Shown here one piece after another: positions 1 to 6,414 of a stretch of DNA of 7,385 bases. The notes under the pieces are model-generated. The model saw only the letters and a list, made by a program, of their open reading frames with translations. It had not been told where the DNA came from and made no database searches. How positions within the stretch are numbered: position 1 is the stretch's first letter; each line of letters begins with the position of its first letter. Both the position numbers and the translations under genes were made by a program. The DNA is from Alphaproteobacteria bacterium (GTDB taxonomy: Bacteria; Pseudomonadota; Alphaproteobacteria; Rhodobacterales; Rhodobacteraceae): contig JAUHWJ010000079.1 in the NCBI GenBank assembly GCA_030424705.1, positions 1 through 7,385 of the forward strand. The letters are read 5' to 3'.

Positions 1-1099
1 ATCGTGCGATGTGGGTGGAGGTCCGCTGCACCATCGTCACGTCCGCGCCGTTCTCCCAGAGGTCGGCGCAGATGTCGTGCGACGAGTTGTTGGAGCCGAT
101 GACGACGGCCTTCTTCCCCTTCCACGCGTCGCCGCCCGGATGTTTCGAGGAATGGTGGATCGTCCCCTTGAAGTCCTTCATCCCCGGAATGTCCGGGATG
201 TTCGGGACGGAGGACATGCCGGTGGCGAGCACCAGCTGCTTCGGGCGGAGCGTGACGGGCTTGCCCTCCCGCACGACCCTCACCTCCCATTCGCCTTTCG
301 CCTCGTCATAGCGGGCGCCCTCGCAGAGCGTGGAAGACCAGTAATTGATCTCCATGATCTTGACGTAGCTCTCGAGCCAGTCGCCCAGCTTGTCCTTCGG
401 GGCGAAGACGGGCCAGTGATCCGGGAAGGGCAGATAGGGCAGGTGGTCGTACCAGACCGGGTCGTGCAGGCAGAGGGACTTGTAGCGGTTGCGCCATGAA
501 TCGCCGGCGCGCGGGTTCTTCTCGATCACCAGCGTCGGCACGTCGAGCCGGCGCAGCCGCGCGGCGAGGCCGATGCCGCCCTGCCCGCCGCCGATGATCA
601 CGACATAGGGCTGGTCCTGATAGCCGAGGCGGGCCTGCTCCTCCTCCCGCTTCTCCTTCCAGGTCTTGCGGTTCGGGTCCGCATGGTGAGAGACGCCCTG
701 TTCCCGCTGCGGGCCCTTCCGTTCCTCGAAGCCTTTCAGCTCGCGGAGCGTGGTGAGGAGGGTGAAGGCGCCGTCCGCCGTGAGGCGGAGATGCCCCTCG
801 CCGCGGCCCGCCGCAGTCTCGAACTCGATCCAGCCCTCGGTCGTCCCGTCCGCCTCGGTCGCGTCGCCGACGAGGCGGAAGCCGTGCGGCTTCGCTGCGG
901 GCAGCGTCTCCCGCAGCATGGCCTCAATCTCGGCGCGGCCTTCCAGCGTCTTCAGGTTCCAGGTGAGGCTGACGAAATCCCGCCAGAAGCCGGCGGGGGC
1001 GAAGAGCGCGGCGGCCGCCGCCGCGTCCCCCTTCGCCAGCGCGTCGTCAAGCTGCGCCAGCCATGTCGTGATTTTTCCCGTGGGCGATTGCACGTCCAT
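1..1099 (-). CDS. SnoaL-like / flavin-containing monooxygenase fusion, NAD(P)/FAD-dependent (C-terminus beyond window)
   Basis: This is the first 366 residues of a two-domain flavoprotein that continues past the left edge. Residues about 10-125 look like an NTF2/SnoaL-type cone domain. From about 165 a Rossmann FAD site begins, with GGGQGG at about 170-175 followed by an acidic end of strand two (VIEK). Next come an ATG box (VLATG, about 290-294), the FMO/Baeyer-Villiger-type fingerprint FKGTIHHSSKH (about 310-320), and a second nucleotide site (GSNNSS, about 335-340) expected to bind NADPH. Proteins of this build are usually about 600 residues, so roughly 230 are missing. Known relatives oxygenate small organic substrates using NADPH and O2; the substrate here cannot be told. 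Two ATGs are adjacent (1102 and 1099). I chose 1099 because GGAGG then sits 5 bases upstream instead of 2. It lies downstream of phnM on the same strand, 87 bases away, and is probably a separate or weakly linked unit. Family assignment is firm; the reaction is inferred. Confidence 0.88.
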   Translation of the reverse strand, partial: MDVQSPTGKITTWLAQLDDALAKGDAAAAAALFAPAGFWRDFVSLTWNLKTLEGRAEIEAMLRETLPAAKPHGFRLVGDATEADGTTEGWIEFETAAGRGEGHLRLTADGAFTLLTTLRELKGFEERKGPQREQGVSHHADPNRKTWKEKREEEQARLGYQDQPYVVIIGGGQGGIGLAARLRRLDVPTLVIEKNPRAGDSWRNRYKSLCLHDPVWYDHLPYLPFPDHWPVFAPKDKLGDWLESYVKIMEINYWSSTLCEGARYDEAKGEWEVRVVREGKPVTLRPKQLVLATGMSSVPNIPDIPGMKDFKGTIHHSSKHPGGDAWKGKKAVVIGSNNSSHDICADLWENGADVTMVQRTSTHIAR

Positions 1100-1102
1100 C
1101 AT

Positions 1103-1110
1103 TTCCTCCG
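1103..1110 (-). promoter_or_regulatory. Shine-Dalgarno of the monooxygenase gene
   Basis: On the minus strand CGGAGGAA directly abuts the tandem ATG-ATG. The core GGAGG is 2 bases from the first ATG and 5 from the second. This favours the second ATG (1099) as the real start. Confidence 0.6.
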
Positions 1111-1160
1111 CGTCGCGCGGCCGGCTTGGCGCCGACTCGCTTCTGACGCGAAGAATAGGG

Positions 1161-1200
1161 GATTTCTCGCCCTGGGCGGGCGGAAATCATCTGCCCGCCC
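1161..1200 (-). terminator. Two overlapping hairpins across the phnM stop codon (possible terminator or attenuator)
   Basis: A perfect 8-bp stem, GGGCGGGC (1174-1181) with GCCCGCCC (1193-1200), has an 11-base loop and encloses the phnM stop codon. A second hairpin shares part of it: GATTTC (1161-1166) pairs with GAAATC (1183-1188), and GCCC (1169-1172) pairs with GGGC (1178-1181), around a 5-base loop. The two cannot form together. In the minus-strand transcript the second structure is followed by CCCCUAUUCUUC. This is only moderately U-rich, so intrinsic termination would be weak. It could instead be an RNA-protective 3' end or simply reflect high G+C. Confidence 0.35.
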
Positions 1201-2356
1201 GCGCGAATCCCGCGGCGAAGACGAGCTTCCCGGCGGAGAAGGCCGCCTCGACCCGCGCCCGGCCGCCTGCGAACGAAAGCGCGAGCACATCGCCCCTCAG
1301 CCCCGGCGCGATGCGGCCCCTGTCTGTCAGCCCGAGCGCCTTCGCCGGCCCGGACGAGACGAGCGCCCAGGCGGAGGCGAGGCCGGAGAGGTCCGGCCCG
1401 GCGAGGCGGGATGCGGCGAGGAGCGGGGCGGGGTAGAAATAGTCCGAGGCGAGCGCGGAGCAGAGCCCGGCCTTCGCCGCATCCTCCGCCCCGAGCGCGC
1501 CGATATGGCTGCCGCCGCGCAGCACGTTCGGCGCGCCGAGCACGGTCGGCTCGCCCCCGGAGACGGCCTCCTCCGCCGCCTCTCTCGTGAGCGGGAACTC
1601 GCTGACCCCGATCCCGAGCGCGCGGTGGCGCGCGCGCTCCGCCTTCGTCTTCTCGTCGTGGGCGAGGCGGGGGACGCCGAGATCGACCGCGCGGGCCGCG
1701 ATGCGGGCGACGATCGCGGGGCTCTCCTCCATCCGCGCCTCGATCCGGGCGACGAGCGCCTTGTACGCGTCCACCGACATGCCCGCCCGTGCGGCGTATT
1801 TCGGGATGTCGCGGCCCATCCGCGCCTCGAATTCCGGCGCGTCAGGGGCCGGAGCCTTCACCATGCCGGTGAAATGGTCGTTGAAGGCGATGGCGGGCTT
1901 CGGTTCGAGTTCGAGCCAGCCTTCCACCGTCTCCGCTGCGTCGAGCGCCATAATCTCCCACCGGATCTGGACGCGGAGGTCGGTGAGGAGCGCGGGGCGG
2001 AGCCGCGCGAGCGTCTCGATCACCGTGTCGGCCATCTCAAGGCTGCGGAGGCCGGGCTCCCAGGAAATCGTGAGCGCAAGGTAGGCGGTGGTGATCCCGT
2101 TCGCCGCGCATTGCCGGTCCGTCTCGATCAGGGCGGTCTCCGCGTCGAAGAGCACGCCGGGGCGGGGGGAGAGGTTCCTCTCGAACCCGTCGCCATGCGC
2201 GTCCACGATGCCGGGGACGAGGATGAGCCCCGCAGCATCGAAGGCGCGGGCCGCGGGCGCCGGAGTTTCGGCGATGCGTCCGCCAGCGAGCGCAAGCGGC
2301 CTCGCCTCCAGCCCGGCTTCGCCCAGAACGCGCCCGCCCGTCAGTATCCAGTCCAT
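1187..2356 (-). CDS. phnM: PhnM, alpha-D-ribose 1-methylphosphonate 5-triphosphate diphosphatase
   Basis: This 389-residue amidohydrolase-superfamily enzyme belongs to the C-P lyase pathway. Family members release pyrophosphate from alpha-D-ribose 1-methylphosphonate 5-triphosphate, giving the 5-phosphate substrate of PhnJ in the cytoplasm. Visible motifs are the metal-site signature VDAHGDGFER (51-60, H54 and D56), FNDH (H161), LAHDEKT (H233, D234), SEFP (252-255), the PhnM-typical APNVLRGGSH block (275-284) and ASDYFYP (303-309, D305). The length is normal for the family. The frame stays open to 2437, but the extra 27 residues do not resemble PhnM. The chosen ATG starts the typical MxxILTxxRVL strand and has AGAGGGA about 7 bases upstream. 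The gene is divergent from phnDCE across 111 bp, which fits shared control. None of phnGHIJKL is present here, so the pathway must be completed from elsewhere if it works. Assignment is secure from motifs. Confidence 0.93.
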   Translation of the reverse strand: MDWILTGGRVLGEAGLEARPLALAGGRIAETPAPAARAFDAAGLILVPGIVDAHGDGFERNLSPRPGVLFDAETALIETDRQCAANGITTAYLALTISWEPGLRSLEMADTVIETLARLRPALLTDLRVQIRWEIMALDAAETVEGWLELEPKPAIAFNDHFTGMVKAPAPDAPEFEARMGRDIPKYAARAGMSVDAYKALVARIEARMEESPAIVARIAARAVDLGVPRLAHDEKTKAERARHRALGIGVSEFPLTREAAEEAVSGGEPTVLGAPNVLRGGSHIGALGAEDAAKAGLCSALASDYFYPAPLLAASRLAGPDLSGLASAWALVSSGPAKALGLTDRGRIAPGLRGDVLALSFAGGRARVEAAFSAGKLVFAAGFARAGR

Positions 2357-2368
2357 CTTTCCGTCCCT

Positions 2369-2412
2369 CTGTCGCACAACCGCAACAATCCCGTCGCGGC
2401 CCTGTCGCGTGA
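2369..2412 (+). promoter_or_regulatory. Candidate tandem Pho boxes (PhoB-type direct repeats, 11-bp period)
   Basis: Four heptamers start at 2369, 2380, 2391 and 2402, exactly 11 bp apart with 4-base spacers: CTGTCGC, CCGCAAC, CCGTCGC and CTGTCGC. The first and last are identical and the third differs at one base. The second is weak (3 of 7 against the first). The 7+4 layout of direct repeats is that of the Pho box (consensus CTGTCAT or CTGTCAC), bound by the phosphate-starvation regulator PhoB. The array points toward phnD, and its first unit overlaps the phnM Shine-Dalgarno. Spacing and near-identity are seen directly. PhoB binding is inferred, and the repeats carry G where the consensus has A. 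Confidence 0.42.
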
Positions 2413-2448
2413 CGGCTCTATCGGCGGAATGCGTCATTCATGTCACGC
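2407..2448. repeat. Inverted repeat GCGTGAC / GTCACGC between phnM and phnD
   Basis: The arms GCGTGAC (2407-2413) and GTCACGC (2442-2448) are perfect inverted repeats separated by 28 bases. A third related half site, GCGTCA, lies at 2431-2436. Placement just upstream of the phnD ribosome-binding site would suit an operator for a dimeric regulator, for example a PhnF-like GntR protein. The spacing is long and the arms are short, so chance is possible. Confidence 0.25.
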
Positions 2449-2467
2449 CCGCAAGAAAGGTCGGTTC

Positions 2468-3319
2468 ATGCTGAAACACGCCGCCGCCGCAGCCATCGCG
2501 CTCTTCGCTTTCTCCGCCGCCGCGGAGCCGCTGCGCTTCGCCGTCACCGATATCGAGGGGATGGAGCAGCTCACGCAGGAATTCGCCGCTTTCGAGGCGG
2601 AGATGGAGGCGATCACCGGCCTCGAATTCGAGCTCTTCGCCGTCTCCTCCCGCACCGCCGCGGTCGAGGCGATGAACGCCGGGCAGGTCGATTTCGTGCT
2701 CACGGGCCCGGCCGAATACGTCGTGATGAAGGAGCTTTCGGACCCAATCATTGTCGTAGGCTGGCAGCGGCCCGACTATTTTGCGCAGGTCGTCACGCTG
2801 GCCGCCGGTCCCGTGAAGTCGGTCGATGATCTGAAGGGCGGGATCGTCACCTTCGGCTCCGTCGGCTCGACCTCCCAGCATCTCGGGCCGGCGCAGGCGC
2901 TGACCGATCTCGGCCTGAAGCTCGGGGAGGATTACCAGTCCCAGATCCTCAACCGCAACGTCGCGGTCGAGGCGCTGATCCGCGGCGATGTGCAGGCCAT
3001 CGGCATGAATTTCGGCCACCTGAACGCGATCCGCGAGAAGTTCCCGGACGTCGCCTTCACGGTGCTTGCCCGCGGGCGCGACCTGCCGAACGACATCCTC
3101 GTCGCGCGGAAGGACATCGACCCGGAGGCGCTCGCCAAGGTGAAGAGCGCCTTCGCGGATGAGGGCCGGCGCCTGCTCGACGCCGTGCTGAAGGGCGAGG
3201 ACAACCAGAAGTTCAAGGGCGGGTTCTTCCTCACCGAAATCGACGACGCCGACTACGATTATGTCCGCTCCATGTATCGCACCATCGGCGTGGACACGAC
3301 CGCCTTCGTCGGCGACTGA
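2468..3319 (+). CDS. phnD: PhnD-type phosphonate ABC transporter substrate-binding protein
   Basis: This 283-residue periplasmic binding protein captures a phosphonate-type anion and delivers it to PhnE. Residues 1-19 form a signal peptide: basic start (MLKH), hydrophobic core, and a likely signal-peptidase I site after SAAA before EPLRF. No lipobox cysteine is seen. The mature part follows the PhnD/SsuA fold: LRFAVTD (22-28), then [14 protein letters not shown] (73-86), which matches the family's GQVD...GPxxY segment. SLVxLKG-like VDDLKG is at 119-124, and the phosphonate-contacting loop GSVGSTSQH is at 130-138 (S134, T135, S136). The start is the ATG at 2468, with AAGAAAGG 7 bases upstream; the frame upstream is open only because of base composition. 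It leads the phnDCE operon, divergent from phnM. Ligand could be an alkylphosphonate, 2-aminoethylphosphonate or phosphite; sequence alone does not decide. Family is secure and ligand is inferred. Confidence 0.93.
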   Translation: MLKHAAAAAIALFAFSAAAEPLRFAVTDIEGMEQLTQEFAAFEAEMEAITGLEFELFAVSSRTAAVEAMNAGQVDFVLTGPAEYVVMKELSDPIIVVGWQRPDYFAQVVTLAAGPVKSVDDLKGGIVTFGSVGSTSQHLGPAQALTDLGLKLGEDYQSQILNRNVAVEALIRGDVQAIGMNFGHLNAIREKFPDVAFTVLARGRDLPNDILVARKDIDPEALAKVKSAFADEGRRLLDAVLKGEDNQKFKGGFFLTEIDDADYDYVRSMYRTIGVDTTAFVGD

Positions 3320-3321
3320 GC

Positions 3322-4095
3322 TTGGCGCTCGATGAACCCCGCGCCGTCGCGGCCGAAGCCGCGGCGGCCTGTCGTCTGACCGGAATCGCCCTCTCCCGCG
3401 GAGGGCGGCGCGTTCTTGACGGGCTCGATCTCACGGTAGGCGCCGCGGAGCGGGTGGCGCTGATCGGGCCGAACGGGGCGGGGAAGACGAGCCTTCTCAA
3501 CGCCGTCGTCGGCCTCGCGCCGATCACCGCCGGCAGGGTGGAGGCGCTCGGGCGCGATCTCTCGGCGGCCGGAGCCCGGGCGGCGGTGCGGGGGGAGACG
3601 GGATACGTCTTCCAACGGCATGCGCTGGTGAAGCGGCGCACAGTGCTCTCCAATGTCCTCCACGGCTTTCTCCATCGCCCCGGCGCCTGGCGCGCCTGGT
3701 CCGCGATGCTTGCGCCGGAAGCCTGGCGCGCGGAGGCGATGGAGGCGCTGGCAGAGGTCGGCCTCGCGGACCGCGCGGCGGACAGGGCGGACCGGCTCTC
3801 GGGCGGGCAGGCGCAGCGCGTCGCCATCGCGCGCGCCCTCGTCCGCCGCCCCCGGCTCGTGATCGCAGACGAGCCGACCGCCAGCCTCGACCCGGCGGCG
3901 GGGCGGGAGGTGATGTCCCTCTTCTCCCGCATCGTCGCGAAGCGCGGCGTCGCGCTCCTCTTCACGACGCACGACATGGCGGACGCGCTCGCCTATGCCG
4001 ACCGGGTGGTGGCGCTGAAGGGCGGGCGCATCGTGCTGGACCGCCGCGCGGCGGAGGTGATGCCCGGCGAGCTCGAGGCTGTGTTCGATGGCTGA
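3322..4095 (+). CDS. phnC: PhnC-type phosphonate ABC transporter ATP-binding protein
   Basis: This 257-residue cytoplasmic ABC ATPase powers phosphonate import. All key motifs are intact: Walker [10 protein letters not shown] (49-57), Q-loop glutamine Q98 in VFQRH, signature LSGGQ (159-163), Walker B LVIADEP (179-185, E184), D-loop SLD (188-190) and switch histidine H217 in TTHD. The length is that of PhnC (about 250-280). No ATG fits the frame near the domain start. The only plausible initiator is TTG at 3322, 2 bases after the phnD stop and without a clear Shine-Dalgarno, so translation probably depends on coupling to phnD. The 3' end overlaps phnE by 8 bases. The ATPase motifs are certain. 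Assignment to PhnC rests on its place between phnD and phnE, and on the PhnC-like [18 protein letters not shown] stretch after Walker A. Confidence 0.92.
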   Translation: MALDEPRAVAAEAAAACRLTGIALSRGGRRVLDGLDLTVGAAERVALIGPNGAGKTSLLNAVVGLAPITAGRVEALGRDLSAAGARAAVRGETGYVFQRHALVKRRTVLSNVLHGFLHRPGAWRAWSAMLAPEAWRAEAMEALAEVGLADRAADRADRLSGGQAQRVAIARALVRRPRLVIADEPTASLDPAAGREVMSLFSRIVAKRGVALLFTTHDMADALAYADRVVALKGGRIVLDRRAAEVMPGELEAVFDG

Positions 4096-4891
4096 GCGGC
4101 GCATCCCCGCCCCGCCGGGGCGGTTCGCGGGGCTCTCGCCCCTGAGCTTCGTCCTCCTCGTCGCAGCGGCGGCGCTCGTGATCGCCTCGCTCGGGGATGT
4201 CTCGCCCTCGCCGCAGCGACTGGCGGAAGGCGGGCCGCGCATGGCGCGCCTCGTCGGTCGGATGCTGCCGCCCGATCTCGATCCGGCCTTCCTCGCGCGG
4301 ATCGGTCTCCGCATCGTGGAGACGTTGCAGATCGCCCTCATCGGCACGCTGTTCGGCGTGATCCTCTCCTTCCCCTTCGCCTACGCCTCCGCCCGCGGGG
4401 TGACGCCCTTCGGCCCCTTCGCCTTCCTCTTCAAGGCGGTCGTCTCCTTCGCGCGAACCGTGCCCGATCTCGTCTGGGCGCTGATCTTCGTCTCGGCCAT
4501 CGGCCTCGGCGCCGTGGCGGGGACGATGACGATCATGATGGACACGCTCGGCTTCTGCGGCCGCTTCTATGCGGAGGCGATGGAGGATGCGGAGGAGGAG
4601 CCGCGCGAGGCGCTGACCGCTTTCGGCGCCTCCCGCTTCGGCGTGCTGATGGGCGCGGTGATCCCCGACGCCATGCCCTCGATCATCGCGACGACGCTCT
4701 TCGCGCTGGAAAAGGCCGTGCGCTCCTCCGTCGTCCTCGGCCTTGTCGGCGCAGGGGGGATCGGGCAGGAGCTGAAGACGGCCTTCGACCTCTTCCAGTA
4801 CGAGAAGGCCTCCACCATCATCCTCGCGATCTTCATCGTGGTGCTGGGGATGGAATGGGCGACGGACAGGCTGCGGCGGCTGCTGCGGTAG
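4088..4891 (+). CDS. phnE: PhnE-type phosphonate ABC transporter permease
   Basis: This 267-residue inner-membrane permease forms the channel for the PhnD-delivered substrate. Hydrophobic segments lie near 19-35, 76-100, 110-145 (two helices), 198-223 and 240-256, giving about six membrane spans. The PhnE-typical RTVPDLVWALIFVSAIGLG stretch is at 123-141. The cytoplasmic EAA loop that docks on the ATPase is seen as EALTAFGASRFGVLMGAVIP (174-193, central G180). A conserved VGAGGIGQEL follows at 220-229. The ATG lies 8 bases inside phnC, with CGAGG (4074-4078) 9 bases upstream, so it is translationally coupled. Many alphaproteobacterial loci carry two permeases (phnE1, phnE2); only one is present here, so it would act as a homodimer unless a partner is elsewhere. 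The stop codon is 2 bases from the stop of the convergent gene. Assignment is strong. Confidence 0.93.
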   Translation: MAERRIPAPPGRFAGLSPLSFVLLVAAAALVIASLGDVSPSPQRLAEGGPRMARLVGRMLPPDLDPAFLARIGLRIVETLQIALIGTLFGVILSFPFAYASARGVTPFGPFAFLFKAVVSFARTVPDLVWALIFVSAIGLGAVAGTMTIMMDTLGFCGRFYAEAMEDAEEEPREALTAFGASRFGVLMGAVIPDAMPSIIATTLFALEKAVRSSVVLGLVGAGGIGQELKTAFDLFQYEKASTIILAIFIVVLGMEWATDRLRRLLR

Positions 4892-4893
4892 GG

Positions 4894-5823
4894 TCAGCCG
4901 ATTTCCCAGCCGAGTCGTCGCTTCGTCTCGTGGAACATGGCGCCGACCGCCTGTTCCGCGTTGACGGGCGCGGCCGCCGCGCGCGTCGCCTGTCGCGCAT
5001 CGAGCCAGCCGCGCAACGTCATGAACGTTCCGAAGGCGAAGACGCCGAGCCCGAAGGCCTCCTGATGAACGCCGAGATCGGCGAATTGGGAGATCGTCCC
5101 CGTTCCGAGGGAAACCGCCGTCGCCGCCGTCATCACGCCGAAGTCGCGTCCGCGCGCGGCGGCGGCCCGCTCCGCCTCCTCGGCGAGGCCGCGCGCCGCC
5201 TCCACGATATCGCGCGGGCGGTGGCCGCGATCGACCAGCGCGCGCTGCCAGTCATAGTATTGCGCGCGGTTGGCGGCGAAGCGCGGATCGTTCGACATTT
5301 CGAGCGCGCGCTTCATCGCTTCCTCAGGGTCATCGGCGACCGGAACCGCGAGGCGCTGCGTCATGACAAGGATCGCCGTCTCCTCCCGCGCCTGCGGGTC
5401 AGGGTCGGCGTTGGCGGCGGAGGAATGGGCGACGAAGGCGGCTTCCGACTGGAAACCCTCGAACGCTTCCACGAGGGGAACGCCCGCCGGCCGGAACTCC
5501 CGCGCCTGTTCGATCAGAACGCGCCGCGTCGCGCCGTAGGCCGCATCGTTCACCTCCCGCTCGTCCTCGCGGAGCGCGGCGAATGTCTCGGCCCAGTCCG
5601 CCCTTCGCTCCGGCGTCCAGCGTGCGCGGATGGCCCGCTCCCCGAGGCTCTCGATGCGGGAGAGGAGCCCTTCCGGGTCCCACCCGCGCTTGCCCCAGTC
5701 CTCCATGTCCCAGTCCGTCGGCGTCGGCAGGAGAAGCCGGTCGAAGAGGATGAGGTCGCGCGCGATCTTGCTCGCGTCGCGATGGTCGATAACGGAATAG
5801 GCTCCCCAGCGTTCCGCCGGCAT
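4894..5823 (-). CDS. Uncharacterised 309-residue protein with C-terminal hydrophobic segments
   Basis: I do not recognise a named family. The N-terminal segment ARDLILFDRLLLPTP (21-35) is a compact strand/helix-like region followed by a Trp/Asp-rich stretch (WDMEDWGKRGWDP, 38-50). Residues about 50-225 are charged and mostly helical, rich in Glu, Arg and Ala, including QYYDWQRALVDRGHRPRDI (188-206). Residues 228-270 contain two hydrophobic segments (about 229-245 and 256-270) around a short QFADLGVHQ turn, which could be a membrane hairpin. A short charged tail ends in KRRLGWEIG. No signal peptide, metal-binding cluster or nucleotide-binding motif is seen. It is the last gene of the minus-strand operon. 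AAGGGGGAG fills the 11-base gap after the isomerase-like gene and lies close to the ATG, so it is very likely translated. Codon use matches its neighbours. The protein is real by coding quality and operon position; function is unknown. Confidence 0.8.
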   Translation of the reverse strand: MPAERWGAYSVIDHRDASKIARDLILFDRLLLPTPTDWDMEDWGKRGWDPEGLLSRIESLGERAIRARWTPERRADWAETFAALREDEREVNDAAYGATRRVLIEQAREFRPAGVPLVEAFEGFQSEAAFVAHSSAANADPDPQAREETAILVMTQRLAVPVADDPEEAMKRALEMSNDPRFAANRAQYYDWQRALVDRGHRPRDIVEAARGLAEEAERAAAARGRDFGVMTAATAVSLGTGTISQFADLGVHQEAFGLGVFAFGTFMTLRGWLDARQATRAAAAPVNAEQAVGAMFHETKRRLGWEIG

Positions 5824-5834
5824 GGCTCCCCCTT

Positions 5835-6413
5835 TCAGCGCCCCTTCGCGTCCTCGATCACCCAGTCGATCCGGTCATTCCCGAAATGCATCCGGTCGCC
5901 GACAAAGAAGGTCGGCGCGCCGAAGGCGCCGCGGGAGACGGCCTCTTCCGTGTTCGCCTTCAGCCGGTCCTTCACCGCCTGATCCTCCGCCATGGCGAGG
6001 ATCGCGCGGCTGTCGAGCCCGGCGCCTTCGAGCGCGGGGGAGATCACGTTCGGGTCGGAGATGTTTTCCCCTCGCCCGAACATCGCCTCGTAGACGGCCT
6101 TCACATAGGCCGGGAACCGCTCGTCCCCCTCCAGCGCCGCGGCGGCGCGCATCGGCAGGATGGTGTTGAGCGGGAAACCCTCCGCGAAACGGAGCGGGAC
6201 GCCGTAGCGCTTAGCCCAGCGGCGCATGTCTTCCGTCATCCACTTCCCCTTGGCGGGGATCATGACGGGGGAGGCGTTGCCCGTCGCCTTGAAGACGCCG
6301 CCGAGGAGGAAGGGCCGCAGCGTCACCTCCCCGGCTTCCTCCAGCCGGTGGAGCTGGGTCCACGCGAGATAGGCGGCGGGGCTGCCGAAATCGAAGAAGA
6401 ACTCGATCTTCAT
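5835..6413 (-). CDS. DsbA-fold oxidoreductase / 2-hydroxychromene-2-carboxylate isomerase-like protein
   Basis: This 192-residue thioredoxin-fold protein belongs to the HCCA isomerase / kappa-class glutathione transferase family. It opens with FFFDFGSPAAYLA (5-17), where Ser-Pro (S11, P12) replaces the CxxC of true DsbA. S11 is the expected glutathione-interacting residue of the isomerase branch. The all-helical insert spans about 45-155. The cis-proline loop GAPTFFVGD (165-173) and the closing FGNDRIDWV (177-185) are typical, and the length matches the family's 190-210. Known members isomerise 2-hydroxychromene-2-carboxylate in naphthalene breakdown, or act on other glutathione-linked substrates, in the cytoplasm. 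No other naphthalene genes are present, so the actual substrate is probably different. The ATG is 1 base after the SDR stop codon, so translational coupling is expected. Family confident, reaction inferred. Confidence 0.88.
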   Translation of the reverse strand: MKIEFFFDFGSPAAYLAWTQLHRLEEAGEVTLRPFLLGGVFKATGNASPVMIPAKGKWMTEDMRRWAKRYGVPLRFAEGFPLNTILPMRAAAALEGDERFPAYVKAVYEAMFGRGENISDPNVISPALEGAGLDSRAILAMAEDQAVKDRLKANTEEAVSRGAFGAPTFFVGDRMHFGNDRIDWVIEDAKGR

Positions 6414-6414
6414 G

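Larger units (their letters stand above)
2357..2467. promoter_or_regulatory. Divergent phnM / phnD promoter region
   Basis: These 111 bases separate the start codons of two divergent phosphonate genes, so both promoters should lie here. The region contains the 11-bp-periodic heptamer array (2369-2412) and an inverted repeat with arms at 2407-2413 and 2442-2448. A possible -10 for phnD is TATCGG at 2419-2424, 10 bases after the last heptamer, as in PhoB-activated promoters where the box replaces the -35. It matches the consensus in only three positions, so it is a weak guess. AAGAAAGG (2453-2460) is the phnD Shine-Dalgarno, 7 bases before the ATG. I could not identify a convincing -35/-10 pair for phnM. 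Confidence 0.6.

Noticed and set aside
2357..2437. 27-residue N-terminal extension of PhnM
   Set aside because: The extra residues do not resemble PhnM, would cross the heptamer array, and the start at 2356 gives the normal N-terminal strand.
683..2467. Very long plus-strand open frame (878 residues) joined in frame to phnD
   Set aside because: It is antisense to the monooxygenase gene and phnM and is Arg/Gly/Pro-rich, as expected of a G+C-rich shadow. phnD has its own signal peptide and ribosome-binding site at 2468.
2438..3019. 193-residue minus-strand frame inside phnD
   Set aside because: It is antisense to a well-supported binding-protein gene, without family features.
3231..4347. Minus-strand frames of 248 and 362 residues opposite phnC and phnE
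   Set aside because: They are rich in Arg, Ser and Pro, have no domains, and lie opposite a gene with every ABC ATPase motif intact.
4855..5982. 375-residue plus-strand open frame over the unknown minus-strand gene
   Set aside because: It is Arg/Gly/His-rich with no recognisable domain and starts inside phnE. The minus-strand frame has better composition and a strong Shine-Dalgarno.
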